In this document: positions 9,371 to 17,703 of the stretch, in pieces
Layout: every line of letters begins with the position of its first letter
Numbering within the stretch: position 1 is the first letter of the stretch
Origin: Alphaproteobacteria bacterium
Lineage (GTDB): Bacteria; Pseudomonadota; Alphaproteobacteria; Rhizobiales; GCA-2746425
Length of the DNA stretch: 64,000 bases
Assembly (NCBI GenBank): GCA_024743215.1
Contig: JANSWZ010000013.1
Span: 44,399-108,398, forward strand
Direction of reading: 5' to 3'
The notes under the pieces: model-generated
Databases searched by the model: none
What the model was told of the DNA's origin: nothing
Seen by the model: the letters and a program-made list of their open reading frames with translations, nothing else
Translations under genes and position numbers: made by a program

Positions 9371-10078
9371 ATGCGCAAACGCATAAAGCGATTGATGAGT
9401 TCAAAGGCCGTCCAGATTGTGCTGGGACGCTGCGCGGGAACGTATCTGTTGATCGTTGGTTGGACAAACCGCATAAGGACCAAACCTGAAGACATCTATG
9501 CCCTGATTGATCATGATATGCCGGTGATTGTAACCATGTGGCACGGCGAACATTTCATGCTGCCTTTTGCCCGGCGCAAGGATCACCGTGTTCAGGTTCT
9601 GATCTCCAATGCCCGTGATGGAGAAATTAACTCCATTGCCGCAAAAATGCTCGGAATGGAGGTTATCCGCGGCTCAGGCGGAAGACAAAGGGACCGCAGA
9701 ACAGTTGGCAAGGGGGGCGCAAAAGGGCTCCTTGCAATGGTTCGCTCCCTAAGCGAAGGCATTAGCGTCAGCATGACTGCAGATATACCAAGAGGAACAT
9801 CTCGAAAGGCGAGCCCCGGAATCATAACGCTTGCGCGCCTGTCGGGACGGCCCATTCTGCCGGTGGCATTTGCCTCGACGCGCTTCAAGCGGTTGGACAC
9901 CTGGGACAAATCCGTGATTACACTTCCCTTCGGTCGCGGCATGTTTGTCGCTGGCGATCTGGTGCGAGTTGCAGCAGATGCAGATGAGGAAACACAGGAA
10001 ACAGCGAGATTGGAATTGGAAACCTCGCTCAATCAGGCCTATGCTGAGGCATACCAGATTGTAGGAAGAAATCCTTAA
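9371..10078 (+). CDS. DUF374 lysophospholipid acyltransferase family protein
   Basis: A 235-residue predicted acyltransferase of the LPLAT superfamily (DUF374). The catalytic block is MWHGEHFMLPFA, an HxxxxMLPFA variant of the HX4D-type motif, followed by NARDGEINSIAAKMLGMEVIRGS and a TADIPRG block that is the DUF374 hallmark. It starts 3 bases after the exporter stop and its stop codon shares one base with the waaA start. Placement inside the Kdo/lipid A run suggests that it acylates lipid A or a precursor. That role is inferred from neighbours, and the acyl donor is unknown. Confidence 0.83.
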   Translation: MRKRIKRLMSSKAVQIVLGRCAGTYLLIVGWTNRIRTKPEDIYALIDHDMPVIVTMWHGEHFMLPFARRKDHRVQVLISNARDGEINSIAAKMLGMEVIRGSGGRQRDRRTVGKGGAKGLLAMVRSLSEGISVSMTADIPRGTSRKASPGIITLARLSGRPILPVAFASTRFKRLDTWDKSVITLPFGRGMFVAGDLVRVAADADEETQETARLELETSLNQAYAEAYQIVGRNP

Positions 10079-11409
10079 TGCGAATGCTTGGTGACCTGGC
10101 GCTTCAGACTTATTGGCTTGCGACCCAGGCTGCGCGTCCGTTTCTGCCGCTTTTCATAGCCAGGCGCAAGCGCGCTGGAAAAGAAGATGGCCAACGACAT
10201 CAGGAACGCCTCGCGCAGACAAATTGTCCAAGGCCCGATGGCCCGCTTGCCTGGGTGCATGCTGCCAGTGTTGGTGAAACGAATGCGGTCTTGCCGCTTT
10301 GTGTCGAACTCACGGAACGCGGTTTTACGGTGCTCCTGACAACAGTGACAACGACTGCCGCGCAAACACTTGCCGAAAGAGCATCAGAAAACCCACGTAT
10401 TCTGCACCAATATGCGCCGTTTGATGTGCCTTCAATCATCCAGAAGTTTCTGGATCACTGGCAGCCCAGTTTGGCCATTTTCGCCGAATCCGAGATATGG
10501 CCGATGACCATCAAAGCCCTGTCAGTTCGGGAGATTCCTTCGGCCATCGTCAATGGGCGCATGTCAGATAGGTCCTTTCGGCGTTGGCGAAAGTTCAAAT
10601 CTGCCACACCGTCCCTGTTCGGGAAAATTGATCAGGTTCTGGTGCGTGGCGAGGAAGATATGCTGCGGTTCCAGGAACTGGGCTCTGAGCGGGTCACCAT
10701 CACGGGCAATCTGAAATATGATTCACCGGTGCCCAGCATTGATCCTTCCGAGCGGGCGAATTTGCAGCACGACATCGCAGGACGTCCTGTCTTTCTGGTG
10801 ACCAGCACCCATAATGGCGAAGACGAGATTGTTCTCAAGGCGCATAAAATTCTAAGGCAATCTTTCCCTGACTTGCTGACCTGTATAGTTCCACGCCATC
10901 CAAGGCGTGGCGCGACGATCGTGGAGCTTGCCAGTACCTTGGGTATCAAGGCTGAATTGCGTACGGCATCCGGGAACCCGTCTGCCTCCTGCGAGGCCTA
11001 TGTAGCGGATACCATGGGTGAGCTTGGCCTGTTTTACTCGATAGCGCCCGCGGCTTTGGTTGGTGGGTCGCTGGAACTGATTGGCGGTCATAACCCAATT
11101 GAGGCGGTCCAACAGGGCTGCGCAGTTCTCAGCGGACCCCATGTTTCCAATTTTCGCGAAGTGTTTGGCGTATTGGAAGGCGCGGAAGCTTGTCTTACGG
11201 TGCGCAATCCGGAAGAAATCGCCACCGCAGTTGCGCGTTGCTTGTCTGATCCGCTCTACACAAAGGCGCTCGCTGCCAATGCCACCAAGTCGCTTGAAAA
11301 TGTCGGGGGTGCCGTCGCACGAAGTCTGACCGCATTGGAGCCGACGTTGTTGCGGGCGATCAAGCAGAGTGCAGAGCTGATCAAACATCCTCGCAATACG
11401 GCTGCCTGA
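10078..11409 (+). CDS. waaA: 3-deoxy-D-manno-octulosonic acid transferase
   Basis: WaaA (KdtA), family GT30, adds Kdo from CMP-Kdo to the lipid A precursor at the inner face of the inner membrane. The 443-residue protein has the N-terminal block PLAWVHAASVGETNAVLPL, the AESEIWP motif near residue 138, and the C-terminal nucleotide-sugar region GGSLELIGGHNPIEAVQQGCAVLSGPH. The N-terminus is hydrophobic, fitting a monotopic enzyme. Start and stop each overlap a neighbour by one base (TAATG before, TGATG after), a strongly coupled layout. Mono- or bifunctionality cannot be read from the sequence. Confidence 0.95.
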   Translation: MRMLGDLALQTYWLATQAARPFLPLFIARRKRAGKEDGQRHQERLAQTNCPRPDGPLAWVHAASVGETNAVLPLCVELTERGFTVLLTTVTTTAAQTLAERASENPRILHQYAPFDVPSIIQKFLDHWQPSLAIFAESEIWPMTIKALSVREIPSAIVNGRMSDRSFRRWRKFKSATPSLFGKIDQVLVRGEEDMLRFQELGSERVTITGNLKYDSPVPSIDPSERANLQHDIAGRPVFLVTSTHNGEDEIVLKAHKILRQSFPDLLTCIVPRHPRRGATIVELASTLGIKAELRTASGNPSASCEAYVADTMGELGLFYSIAPAALVGGSLELIGGHNPIEAVQQGCAVLSGPHVSNFREVFGVLEGAEACLTVRNPEEIATAVARCLSDPLYTKALAANATKSLENVGGAVARSLTALEPTLLRAIKQSAELIKHPRNTAA

Positions 11410-12449
11410 TGCTCGGGATGGACCTGACGGCACCTGAGTTTTGGTGGCAGAAAAAACCGACTCTATCAGCCTGGCTGTTATCTCCCATTGGAGCAATTTA
11501 CGGGTGGTTGACAGTGCGCCGCATGCTACGAGCGCCAAGGGGAAACGCAGATATCCCGGTCTTGTGTATTGGCAATCTCACTATGGGGGGTGCTGGAAAG
11601 ACACCTGCCACCCTTGCATTGGTGAACCACCTGGTGAACCTGGGGCACAAGCCTGGAATCCTGCTGCGCGGATATGGCGGAACGGAAAAAGGACCGCTCT
11701 TGGTCAAAAGCGGTCACAATGCGGGGCAGGTTGGCGATGAAGCATTGCTCTATGTCAATGTTGCTCCGACAGCTGTCTGTGCAGACAGGGTGGCCGGGGC
11801 AACGCTCTTGGGGAAGGCGGGTGTGGACATCATTTTGATGGATGACGGGTTTCAGAACCCGTCGCTGCACAAGGATTTATCACTTATTGTGGTGGACACA
11901 CAGACGGCATGGGGCAATGGATTGTGCTGTCCCGCAGGACCGTTACGCGCCCCCGTAAACAGCCAGTTGCAAAATGCCTCCGCAATCATTGCCCTTGGCG
12001 ATGGCGCTCGGGGAGGAGACGTTGAGGACGCCGCAAATCGTCACGACCTTCCCATATACCGCGGTGTGATGGTTCCCGTTCAAATGTCAGAGGATTTCGT
12101 CGGTCGACGTTTCATCGCTTATTCCGGCATTGGACGACCGGAGAAATTCTTCAAGTCTTTGACAGACGCAAATCTGGAAGCGGTGGAACGTTTTTCCTTT
12201 CCTGATCACCATGTGTTTACGGAACAGGATGCGGAAAAAATACTTTCCAGATGTCGCTCTCAAGATGCCATGCCGATCACAACCCAGAAGGACTTCGTCA
12301 GATTGTTGGCAGCACCGGAGCATACATTTGCAGCTGAGCTACGCCAGGTCTCTAAGGTTCTGAAAATTCAAATTGAATGGGAGGACCCGGACAGCATAGA
12401 TGAGATGCTCCGTGGCCTTATGGCCAGTTCGAACGGAGCAGGCGCTTGA
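11409..12449 (+). CDS. lpxK: tetraacyldisaccharide 4'-kinase
   Basis: LpxK phosphorylates the 4' position of tetraacyldisaccharide 1-phosphate, the sixth step of lipid A synthesis, at the inner membrane. The 346-residue protein has a P-loop CIGNLTMGGAGKTP at about residues 53-66 and the LpxK-specific motif ILMDDGFQNPSLHKDL near 140, whose Asp and Gln are catalytic. The first ATG overlaps the waaA stop; a second ATG at 11418 is possible. DUF2093 lies just beyond on the opposite strand, a frequent neighbour in Hyphomicrobiales. Confidence 0.95.
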   Translation: MLGMDLTAPEFWWQKKPTLSAWLLSPIGAIYGWLTVRRMLRAPRGNADIPVLCIGNLTMGGAGKTPATLALVNHLVNLGHKPGILLRGYGGTEKGPLLVKSGHNAGQVGDEALLYVNVAPTAVCADRVAGATLLGKAGVDIILMDDGFQNPSLHKDLSLIVVDTQTAWGNGLCCPAGPLRAPVNSQLQNASAIIALGDGARGGDVEDAANRHDLPIYRGVMVPVQMSEDFVGRRFIAYSGIGRPEKFFKSLTDANLEAVERFSFPDHHVFTEQDAEKILSRCRSQDAMPITTQKDFVRLLAAPEHTFAAELRQVSKVLKIQIEWEDPDSIDEMLRGLMASSNGAGA

Positions 12450-12461
12450 TTCAGCGCCAAA

Positions 12462-12689
12462 CTACCGTGTCCGGCTTTGTCGGCTGGCAAGTTCAGCCTT
12501 GAGTGATGCCTCGATTGTTGCGTAGGCCTCTTGCCGGGCCACGCTCCAATATTTCAGCTCTTCAAGCTCTATCAACGTTGCAGTTATGGCGCATTTCACG
12601 TGGCTACCTGGGCGAACGACCTGAAAATCATTGTCCAGATAACGCAACTCCGCAAGCGAGCCACCCATGGGGGTCAGCTGATCAAGCAT
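12462..12689 (-). CDS. DUF2093 domain-containing protein
   Basis: A 75-residue soluble protein of unknown function. The pattern LRYLDNDFQVVRPGSHVKCAIT then LEELKYWSVARQEAYA is characteristic of DUF2093. The start at 12689 is supported by AAGGAG nine bases upstream; the in-frame Met at residue 8 has no such site. The gene is convergent with lpxK, 12 bases between stops, and downstream of the MATE gene on the same strand with about 45 bases between. The lpxK-DUF2093 adjacency is recurrent, but no role is known. Confidence 0.9.
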   Translation of the reverse strand: MLDQLTPMGGSLAELRYLDNDFQVVRPGSHVKCAITATLIELEELKYWSVARQEAYATIEASLKAELASRQSRTR

Positions 12690-12734
12690 CTAAAAAATCT
12701 CCTTAAAGCCCACTACTAAATAGTCCCTCATGGC

Positions 12735-14213
12735 TCAATTGTGAAGAGTGGCGCTTTTGGCGCTGGAGAAGGCGGAAGCGCCACTGCGCCATAAGGGCGG
12801 CTTGCGTTCGTCCGGGTCTCGTGTGTCCAGTGTCCGCAGCACCCGGAAACAGACAATTATGGAGGCAAGACCAAACAGCAATGCGCCCACAGCCTGACCC
12901 AAAAGCACGCCTGTTGCCCCCATCCATACAGATCCCGCCCAAACAAATGGAATGGTCCCGATGGTGGCCTTGCCCCAATTGAACAGGGTCGACAACGTCG
13001 GAAACCCAAGATTGTTGAAAGCCGCATTGGCCACAAACAACCCGCCATTGAACAGAAAACCAAACGCTGCGACGGTGCAGAAAAAGCTGATCAATTCTGC
13101 CGCATTTTCGGTGGCATCGAATATGGAGATCACAAATCCCTGCAGCATGAACAGGATTGCCCAGACGAGAAGGCAGTAGCCGATCATCAAAATCAACGCA
13201 TCGCGCATGGCTTGCCGAACACGGTCAAATTTCCTTGCTCCAAAATTCTGACCAAGGATTGGGCCAATTGCGCCTGACAGGGCAAATATGGCTCCGAACG
13301 CCACCGGGATGATCCGTCCAATCACAGCCCAGCCGGCAACCGCATCATCGCCATAAGGCGCGATTGCGCCTGTGATGTATGCATTGCCGACAGGGGTTGC
13401 GATATTGGTCAACACGGCGGGCAGGGCAATGCCTGCCAATGCGCTGGCATCTTCCGTCATACCACTGAGAGAGGGCATCCCGACCAGATCATGTATTTTA
13501 ATGGCGCCATAAAGGCCAATCATGACCATCACGATCCGAGAGCAAACCGTTGCAATGGCAGCGCCGGTAACGCCCAGATCAAACCCGAAAATGAACAGTG
13601 GGTCGAGCAAAGCTGCGGCGAAGCCTGCGCCAAGCGTGACATACATCGCCCGTTTTGCATCGCCCTGAGCGCGCAGCAGCCCGCTCAGGCACATGCCAAA
13701 ACCCATGATCGGCATGGACGGCAGGACAATCAGCAAAAAGCCCTTCGCAATTGTCTTGGTTTCGCCGCTAGCACCCAACAATGCCAGAGACGAATCCGCG
13801 AACGCAATCATCAATGCGGCGACGGCAATGGTCACCAGCACGATAAAGGCGAGCGCTGAGCCTGCCATATGGCGGGCGCGCTCTCGCTCGCCTTGCCCGA
13901 TGTAACGGGACACGAGGGCGGTTGCAGCAATGGTGATGCCGATACAGATGGAAACATTGAAAAACAGAATGGTTCCGGCATAGCCAATGGCGGCTGCCAG
14001 ATTTTGCTGGCCGAGTTGCGCAATGTAAAACAGATTTGCGAAATCAACGAGAAAAACCGCCATCAGGCCAACAGACCCGGTCGAGGTCATCACGAACACA
14101 TGCCGCATGGTCGACCCTTCGACAAAACGTGCTTTGGGCGGCGTGTTTGCCGCCGTTGCCGCAGTGGCCACAGATCCAGTTCCTGCTGATTCAGGCTTGT
14201 CTTTGGCGGTCAT
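12735..14213 (-). CDS. MATE family efflux transporter
   Basis: A 492-residue multidrug/oligosaccharidyl-lipid/polysaccharide-type exporter of the inner membrane, likely driven by Na+ or H+. About twelve hydrophobic segments run from residue 40 to 460. The N-terminal half shows SVGLMAVFLVDFANLFYIAQLGQQNLAAA, and the duplicated second half shows GRIIPVAFGAIFALSGAIGPILGQNFGA, the usual MATE pseudo-repeat. The first 35 residues are a hydrophilic Ala/Thr-rich extension and the last 25 are hydrophilic. It starts 30 bases after the KefB-type antiporter and may be co-transcribed with it. Substrate cannot be assigned. Confidence 0.92.
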   Translation of the reverse strand: MTAKDKPESAGTGSVATAATAANTPPKARFVEGSTMRHVFVMTSTGSVGLMAVFLVDFANLFYIAQLGQQNLAAAIGYAGTILFFNVSICIGITIAATALVSRYIGQGERERARHMAGSALAFIVLVTIAVAALMIAFADSSLALLGASGETKTIAKGFLLIVLPSMPIMGFGMCLSGLLRAQGDAKRAMYVTLGAGFAAALLDPLFIFGFDLGVTGAAIATVCSRIVMVMIGLYGAIKIHDLVGMPSLSGMTEDASALAGIALPAVLTNIATPVGNAYITGAIAPYGDDAVAGWAVIGRIIPVAFGAIFALSGAIGPILGQNFGARKFDRVRQAMRDALILMIGYCLLVWAILFMLQGFVISIFDATENAAELISFFCTVAAFGFLFNGGLFVANAAFNNLGFPTLSTLFNWGKATIGTIPFVWAGSVWMGATGVLLGQAVGALLFGLASIIVCFRVLRTLDTRDPDERKPPLWRSGASAFSSAKSATLHN

Positions 14214-14243
14214 TCACAATCCAGTCTTTGAGGTGTTGCGGGA

Positions 14244-16121
14244 CTAAAGATGAGGGCTTTTATCCGGAAGCTCGTCGGATTGAGTGCCTTCATTTTCATC
14301 CACCAGTTCCCCGGTTTCCTTGGTAAGAGGCTTTGCCGGACGGCGGGGTGCCAGAAGGGGTTCTGGTTTGACCGTATTGATATGCAGGGTGTGGCGTGCA
14401 GCATCGGGGTCGCCATCAGCCTGCATCTGAAGGCGCAGCTCATCTCGTTTTCTAACATCTTCTGCAATTTCTTCAATGCGCTCAGGTGGCACACCCAGAC
14501 CTTTCAGGGCCTCAGTACCCATCCGCATCGCCGATTCAACGGATTCCCGGATTTCATAATCTACATCTGCCTGACGAAGTGCAATGGAATGCGAACGGTC
14601 ATTACTGCGGACATAGACTTTTGCCTGCGGTGCATTTTTTTGCACCATGCGGACGACCTGCGATGTCTGGGCCGCACCATCCGTGCAAACGATCACCATC
14701 CTTGCGCGTTCCAGACCCGCAGCGCGCAGCACATCCAGCCGACGCCCGTCGCCATAATAAATCTTGAAGCCGAATTTGGCGGCACTGCGGATACGCTCCG
14801 CATTGTTGTCGATAATGGTCACATCAATACGCTCGGCCAGCAGAAGCTGGGACACCACCTGCCCAAACCGTCCAAAGCTGATCATGATGACATTGCCGGT
14901 AACTTCGGAAAAGTCTTCTTCTATTTCTTCGCCGGCAACGGTTGGAATAAGCCTAGGTGCAAGGCTCATGGCCAAAGGCGAGAGGGCCATGGTTATGGTC
15001 GCAACGGCTGTCAATATGGAGGCATCCGTTGTGTTCATGAGGCCGGTTGCAACAGCTGCCGTGAACAGGACAAAGGCAAACTCACCATGTTGCGGCAGCA
15101 GCAGGGCTGTGCGCACTGCAACCGCATGCCCCAATCGGAACAGCCGGCCCAGCCCATAAAGAATGGCGGCTTTCAGGCTGATGAACAACAGGGCCGTAAT
15201 GGCAATCAATGCCCAGTTCTCGGAGATAATGGTGAGATTGAGCGTCATGCCCACAGCCATGAAAAACAGGCCCATCAACAACCCCCTGAAGGGTTCAATA
15301 TTGGCCTCCAACTCATGCCTGAATGACGAATCTGCCAGCATCACACCGGCCAGGAAGGCTCCCATGGCACTGGACATGCCAGCAAATTCAAGCAGGGCAG
15401 CAGCCCCGAACACCACCAAAAGTGCCGCGACCGTCATGATTTCATGGGCTTTGGAATTCGCCAGAATGCGGAACATGGGGTTCAGGAGATAGCGGCCAAT
15501 CACAACCAGCAACACAACGCTTCCGGCAATCAGGCCGAGTTCCAGAAAGGCGGTTGTTAAGCCAACAGGTTCACTGTCACCGCCCGTGCGCGGGGCAAGT
15601 GCCGCCACCATCGCCAACAGCGGCACGATGGCCAAATCCTGAAGCAGTAAAATTGAAAAACTCTTTTGTCCATAAGGCGTAGACAATTCGCCGCGCTCAT
15701 TGAGGGTCTGAATACCGATAGCGGTGGAAGACAGGGCCAATCCCATTCCAACAACCAATGAGACCTGCCAGTTCAGACCAAACAGATAGACAATGGCGGT
15801 AAGCACCGCGCCTGTCACAAGAAGTTGCGCGCTGCCCAGCCCGAAGATGTCCCGCCGCATGCTCCAAAGCCTTGACGGCTTCAATTCAAGCCCAATGACA
15901 AACAGCAGCAGAACCACGCCCAGCTCGGCCACTTTCAAAATGGATTCGCTTTCCGTGATCAATCGCAGGACCGGACCGATTACCACCCCGGCGGCCAGAT
16001 AGCCCAGAATTGACCCAAATCCCAACCGCTTGCATATCGGCACTGCCAGAGCAGCTGCACCCAACAGGATCAGCGGTTCGGTAAAAAGGGATTCGCTTCC
16101 CGGAAGTGAAGCCATCAACAT
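14244..16121 (-). CDS. monovalent cation:proton antiporter-2 (KefB/KefC type) with TrkA-N domain
   Basis: A 625-residue CPA2 antiporter. The first 390 residues form a twelve- to thirteen-helix membrane domain, including the helix-5 block VGMGLALSSTAIGIQTLNERGEL. A TrkA-N Rossmann domain follows from about residue 410 (ISFGRFGQVVSQLL) and ends near 530. The last 90 residues are hydrophilic and charged. KefB/C proteins export K+ under glutathione control of electrophile stress, whereas other CPA2 members exchange Na+ or K+ for H+. No KefF/KefG partner is adjacent, so gating by glutathione is not shown. Start could be residue 1 or the Met at residue 3. Confidence 0.9.
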   Translation of the reverse strand: MLMASLPGSESLFTEPLILLGAAALAVPICKRLGFGSILGYLAAGVVIGPVLRLITESESILKVAELGVVLLLFVIGLELKPSRLWSMRRDIFGLGSAQLLVTGAVLTAIVYLFGLNWQVSLVVGMGLALSSTAIGIQTLNERGELSTPYGQKSFSILLLQDLAIVPLLAMVAALAPRTGGDSEPVGLTTAFLELGLIAGSVVLLVVIGRYLLNPMFRILANSKAHEIMTVAALLVVFGAAALLEFAGMSSAMGAFLAGVMLADSSFRHELEANIEPFRGLLMGLFFMAVGMTLNLTIISENWALIAITALLFISLKAAILYGLGRLFRLGHAVAVRTALLLPQHGEFAFVLFTAAVATGLMNTTDASILTAVATITMALSPLAMSLAPRLIPTVAGEEIEEDFSEVTGNVIMISFGRFGQVVSQLLLAERIDVTIIDNNAERIRSAAKFGFKIYYGDGRRLDVLRAAGLERARMVIVCTDGAAQTSQVVRMVQKNAPQAKVYVRSNDRSHSIALRQADVDYEIRESVESAMRMGTEALKGLGVPPERIEEIAEDVRKRDELRLQMQADGDPDAARHTLHINTVKPEPLLAPRRPAKPLTKETGELVDENEGTQSDELPDKSPHL

Positions 16122-16180
16122 TCTCCAGATCAGCGCCCAAACCGGTGCAGTTCAGACGAATCGGCTTGTTCAGTCTGATG

Positions 16181-16495
16181 TTAAAACAATTCCGGGCGCA
16201 CCACTTCCACATCAGACAGGGTGACAATGCCAACCTGTCTTGAGACGATTGCATAGGCTGCGCTCAGCACATCGTCCACACGACTTTCATCGAGAATGCA
16301 CACCAGTGCGACCATATGACCCGCTCGTGATAACGCATTTTCGCGATGCCATTGCCCGTCGGATCCATAGCCGCCAAGAGCTGGCAGAATGGTGTAACCG
16401 GTTACTTTTTCTTTGATCAGCGCGTCAGTGAGCCGACTTAGAATGGGCTCTTCAACGATGATTTCCAGTCGCTTTTTGCGAAATGTCTGTGTCAT
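16181..16495 (-). CDS. PII-like signalling protein, SbtB-type
   Basis: A 104-residue PII-superfamily protein (ferredoxin-like fold). The N-terminal strand RLEIIVEEPILSRLTDAL, the T-loop region TILPALGGYGSDGQWHREN and the C-terminal strand GIVTLSDVEVVRPEL fit the divergent branch that includes SbtB and carboxysome-associated PII, not canonical GlnB, whose conserved T-loop Tyr context is missing. SbtB in cyanobacteria binds cAMP/AMP/ADP and controls the bicarbonate transporter SbtA. Here the ATG at 16495 lies four bases after the stop of an SbtA-like gene, so the pair is translated together. Function is inferred from that adjacency. Confidence 0.8.
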   Translation of the reverse strand: MTQTFRKKRLEIIVEEPILSRLTDALIKEKVTGYTILPALGGYGSDGQWHRENALSRAGHMVALVCILDESRVDDVLSAAYAIVSRQVGIVTLSDVEVVRPELF

Positions 16496-16499
16496 GTTG

Positions 16500-17489
16500 T
16501 CATCCCGCAATCCATGTTCCGATTAGATTATAGACCGGTATACCAATTACCAGATTAAATGGGAATGTAACGCCCAGCGACAGGGTCAGATAAATACTGG
16601 GTCGCGCTTCCGGCAAGGCAACACGCATGGCTGCAGGCACCGCTATGTAAGACGCTGATGCAGCCAATGTGCACAGCAGCGCAACACCACCCGCAGACAG
16701 GCCAATTATCCAGCCAAAGGGCGCAGCGATCACAGCGCCAATCAGCGGCATGGTCATTGCAAAAAACACCACCGGCAAGGTCAGAACCTTGCGGCTTTGG
16801 CGCAGCCCGCGCCCGGCAATGATGCCCATATCCAGCAAAAACAGACACAGCACACCCTGAAACGGGCTGACGATAAAGCTTTCAATCTTGCTGAGACCGT
16901 CTTCTCCGGTAATCCAGCCAATAACAAAAGCGCCGATCAGCATGACAATCGAACCATTCAGAAGAATTTCCCGAAATGGCACGGCTTGAACCGGTGCGCT
17001 GCTTTTATCGGAGCCATCAATGGCCTTCTTGGCCAGATACAGGCCGACCAGAATGGCCGGTGCTTCCATAGCTGCAGCAACCGCAACCATATAGCCTTCC
17101 GAACTCATCTGCAGTGTTTTCAAAGCTTCGGTCGCTGCCACGAAAGTAACAATGGAAATGGAGCCATAATGGGCCGCAACCGCCGCTGCATCCACACGAG
17201 GCAGACGGCTGATCGCTGACAGATAGGCAAAGGCCACCAGGGGAATGAGTGAGGACAGCACGATGCCAGAAATCAGCGCCCCAACCAGCCGCGCGTCCAT
17301 ACCATGGGCAGCCATGCCCGCACCGCCTTTGAAGCCAATGGCAAACATCAGATAAAGCGCAATGGTTTTGGCGACCTGCTCTGGAATGGCCAGATCAGAT
17401 TTTGCCAGAGCTGCAGCAAGGCCCAGCACAAAAAACAGCACAACTGGAGAAAGCAGGTTCTGCCCTGCCAGTGCAAACATATCGGCCAT
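16500..17489 (-). CDS. sodium-dependent bicarbonate transport family permease (SbtA-like)
   Basis: A 329-residue inner-membrane protein with about ten hydrophobic segments and the SbtA family pattern: GFKGGAGMA near residue 55, AAHYGSISIVTFVAATE near 115, and in the second inverted half LLDMGIIAGRG and GGVALLCTLAASASYIAVPAAMR. SbtA imports bicarbonate with Na+ in cyanobacteria. A long upstream extension is open to 17642, but ATG at 17489 gives the usual hydrophobic start, and the extension overlaps the uvrB promoter region. The gene precedes the PII-like gene, as in cyanobacterial sbtAB. Substrate in this organism is unproven. Confidence 0.83.
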   Translation of the reverse strand: MADMFALAGQNLLSPVVLFFVLGLAAALAKSDLAIPEQVAKTIALYLMFAIGFKGGAGMAAHGMDARLVGALISGIVLSSLIPLVAFAYLSAISRLPRVDAAAVAAHYGSISIVTFVAATEALKTLQMSSEGYMVAVAAAMEAPAILVGLYLAKKAIDGSDKSSAPVQAVPFREILLNGSIVMLIGAFVIGWITGEDGLSKIESFIVSPFQGVLCLFLLDMGIIAGRGLRQSRKVLTLPVVFFAMTMPLIGAVIAAPFGWIIGLSAGGVALLCTLAASASYIAVPAAMRVALPEARPSIYLTLSLGVTFPFNLVIGIPVYNLIGTWIAG

Positions 17490-17703
17490 GTCGAGTAACA
17501 CCAGAGAATTGGGAGCGGTTGTCTTTCTATAGCAGCTTTTGCACGATACAAAAGTGCAATGCGGCCGTAGAGCCGCAGGTTTCTGCCGTGGCCGCTCTAA
17601 CCACCTGACATGCTGACAACATGCTGTCAGCATGAGTGACAAAGTTCTGCCAAAAGCATTCTGGGACCTTCACATCAGAGCGCAGGCGCGCCATATTCCT
17701 ATC

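Noticed and set aside
14250..15326. Long plus-strand open frame opposite the KefB-type gene
   Set aside because: Composition is His/Arg/Gln-rich as expected for a shadow frame, and the minus-strand gene has full family motifs.
17490..17642. N-terminal extension of the SbtA-like gene
   Set aside because: The extra 51 residues are hydrophilic and Cys/Arg-rich, unlike SbtA, and overlap the uvrB upstream region; ATG 17489 is preferred.
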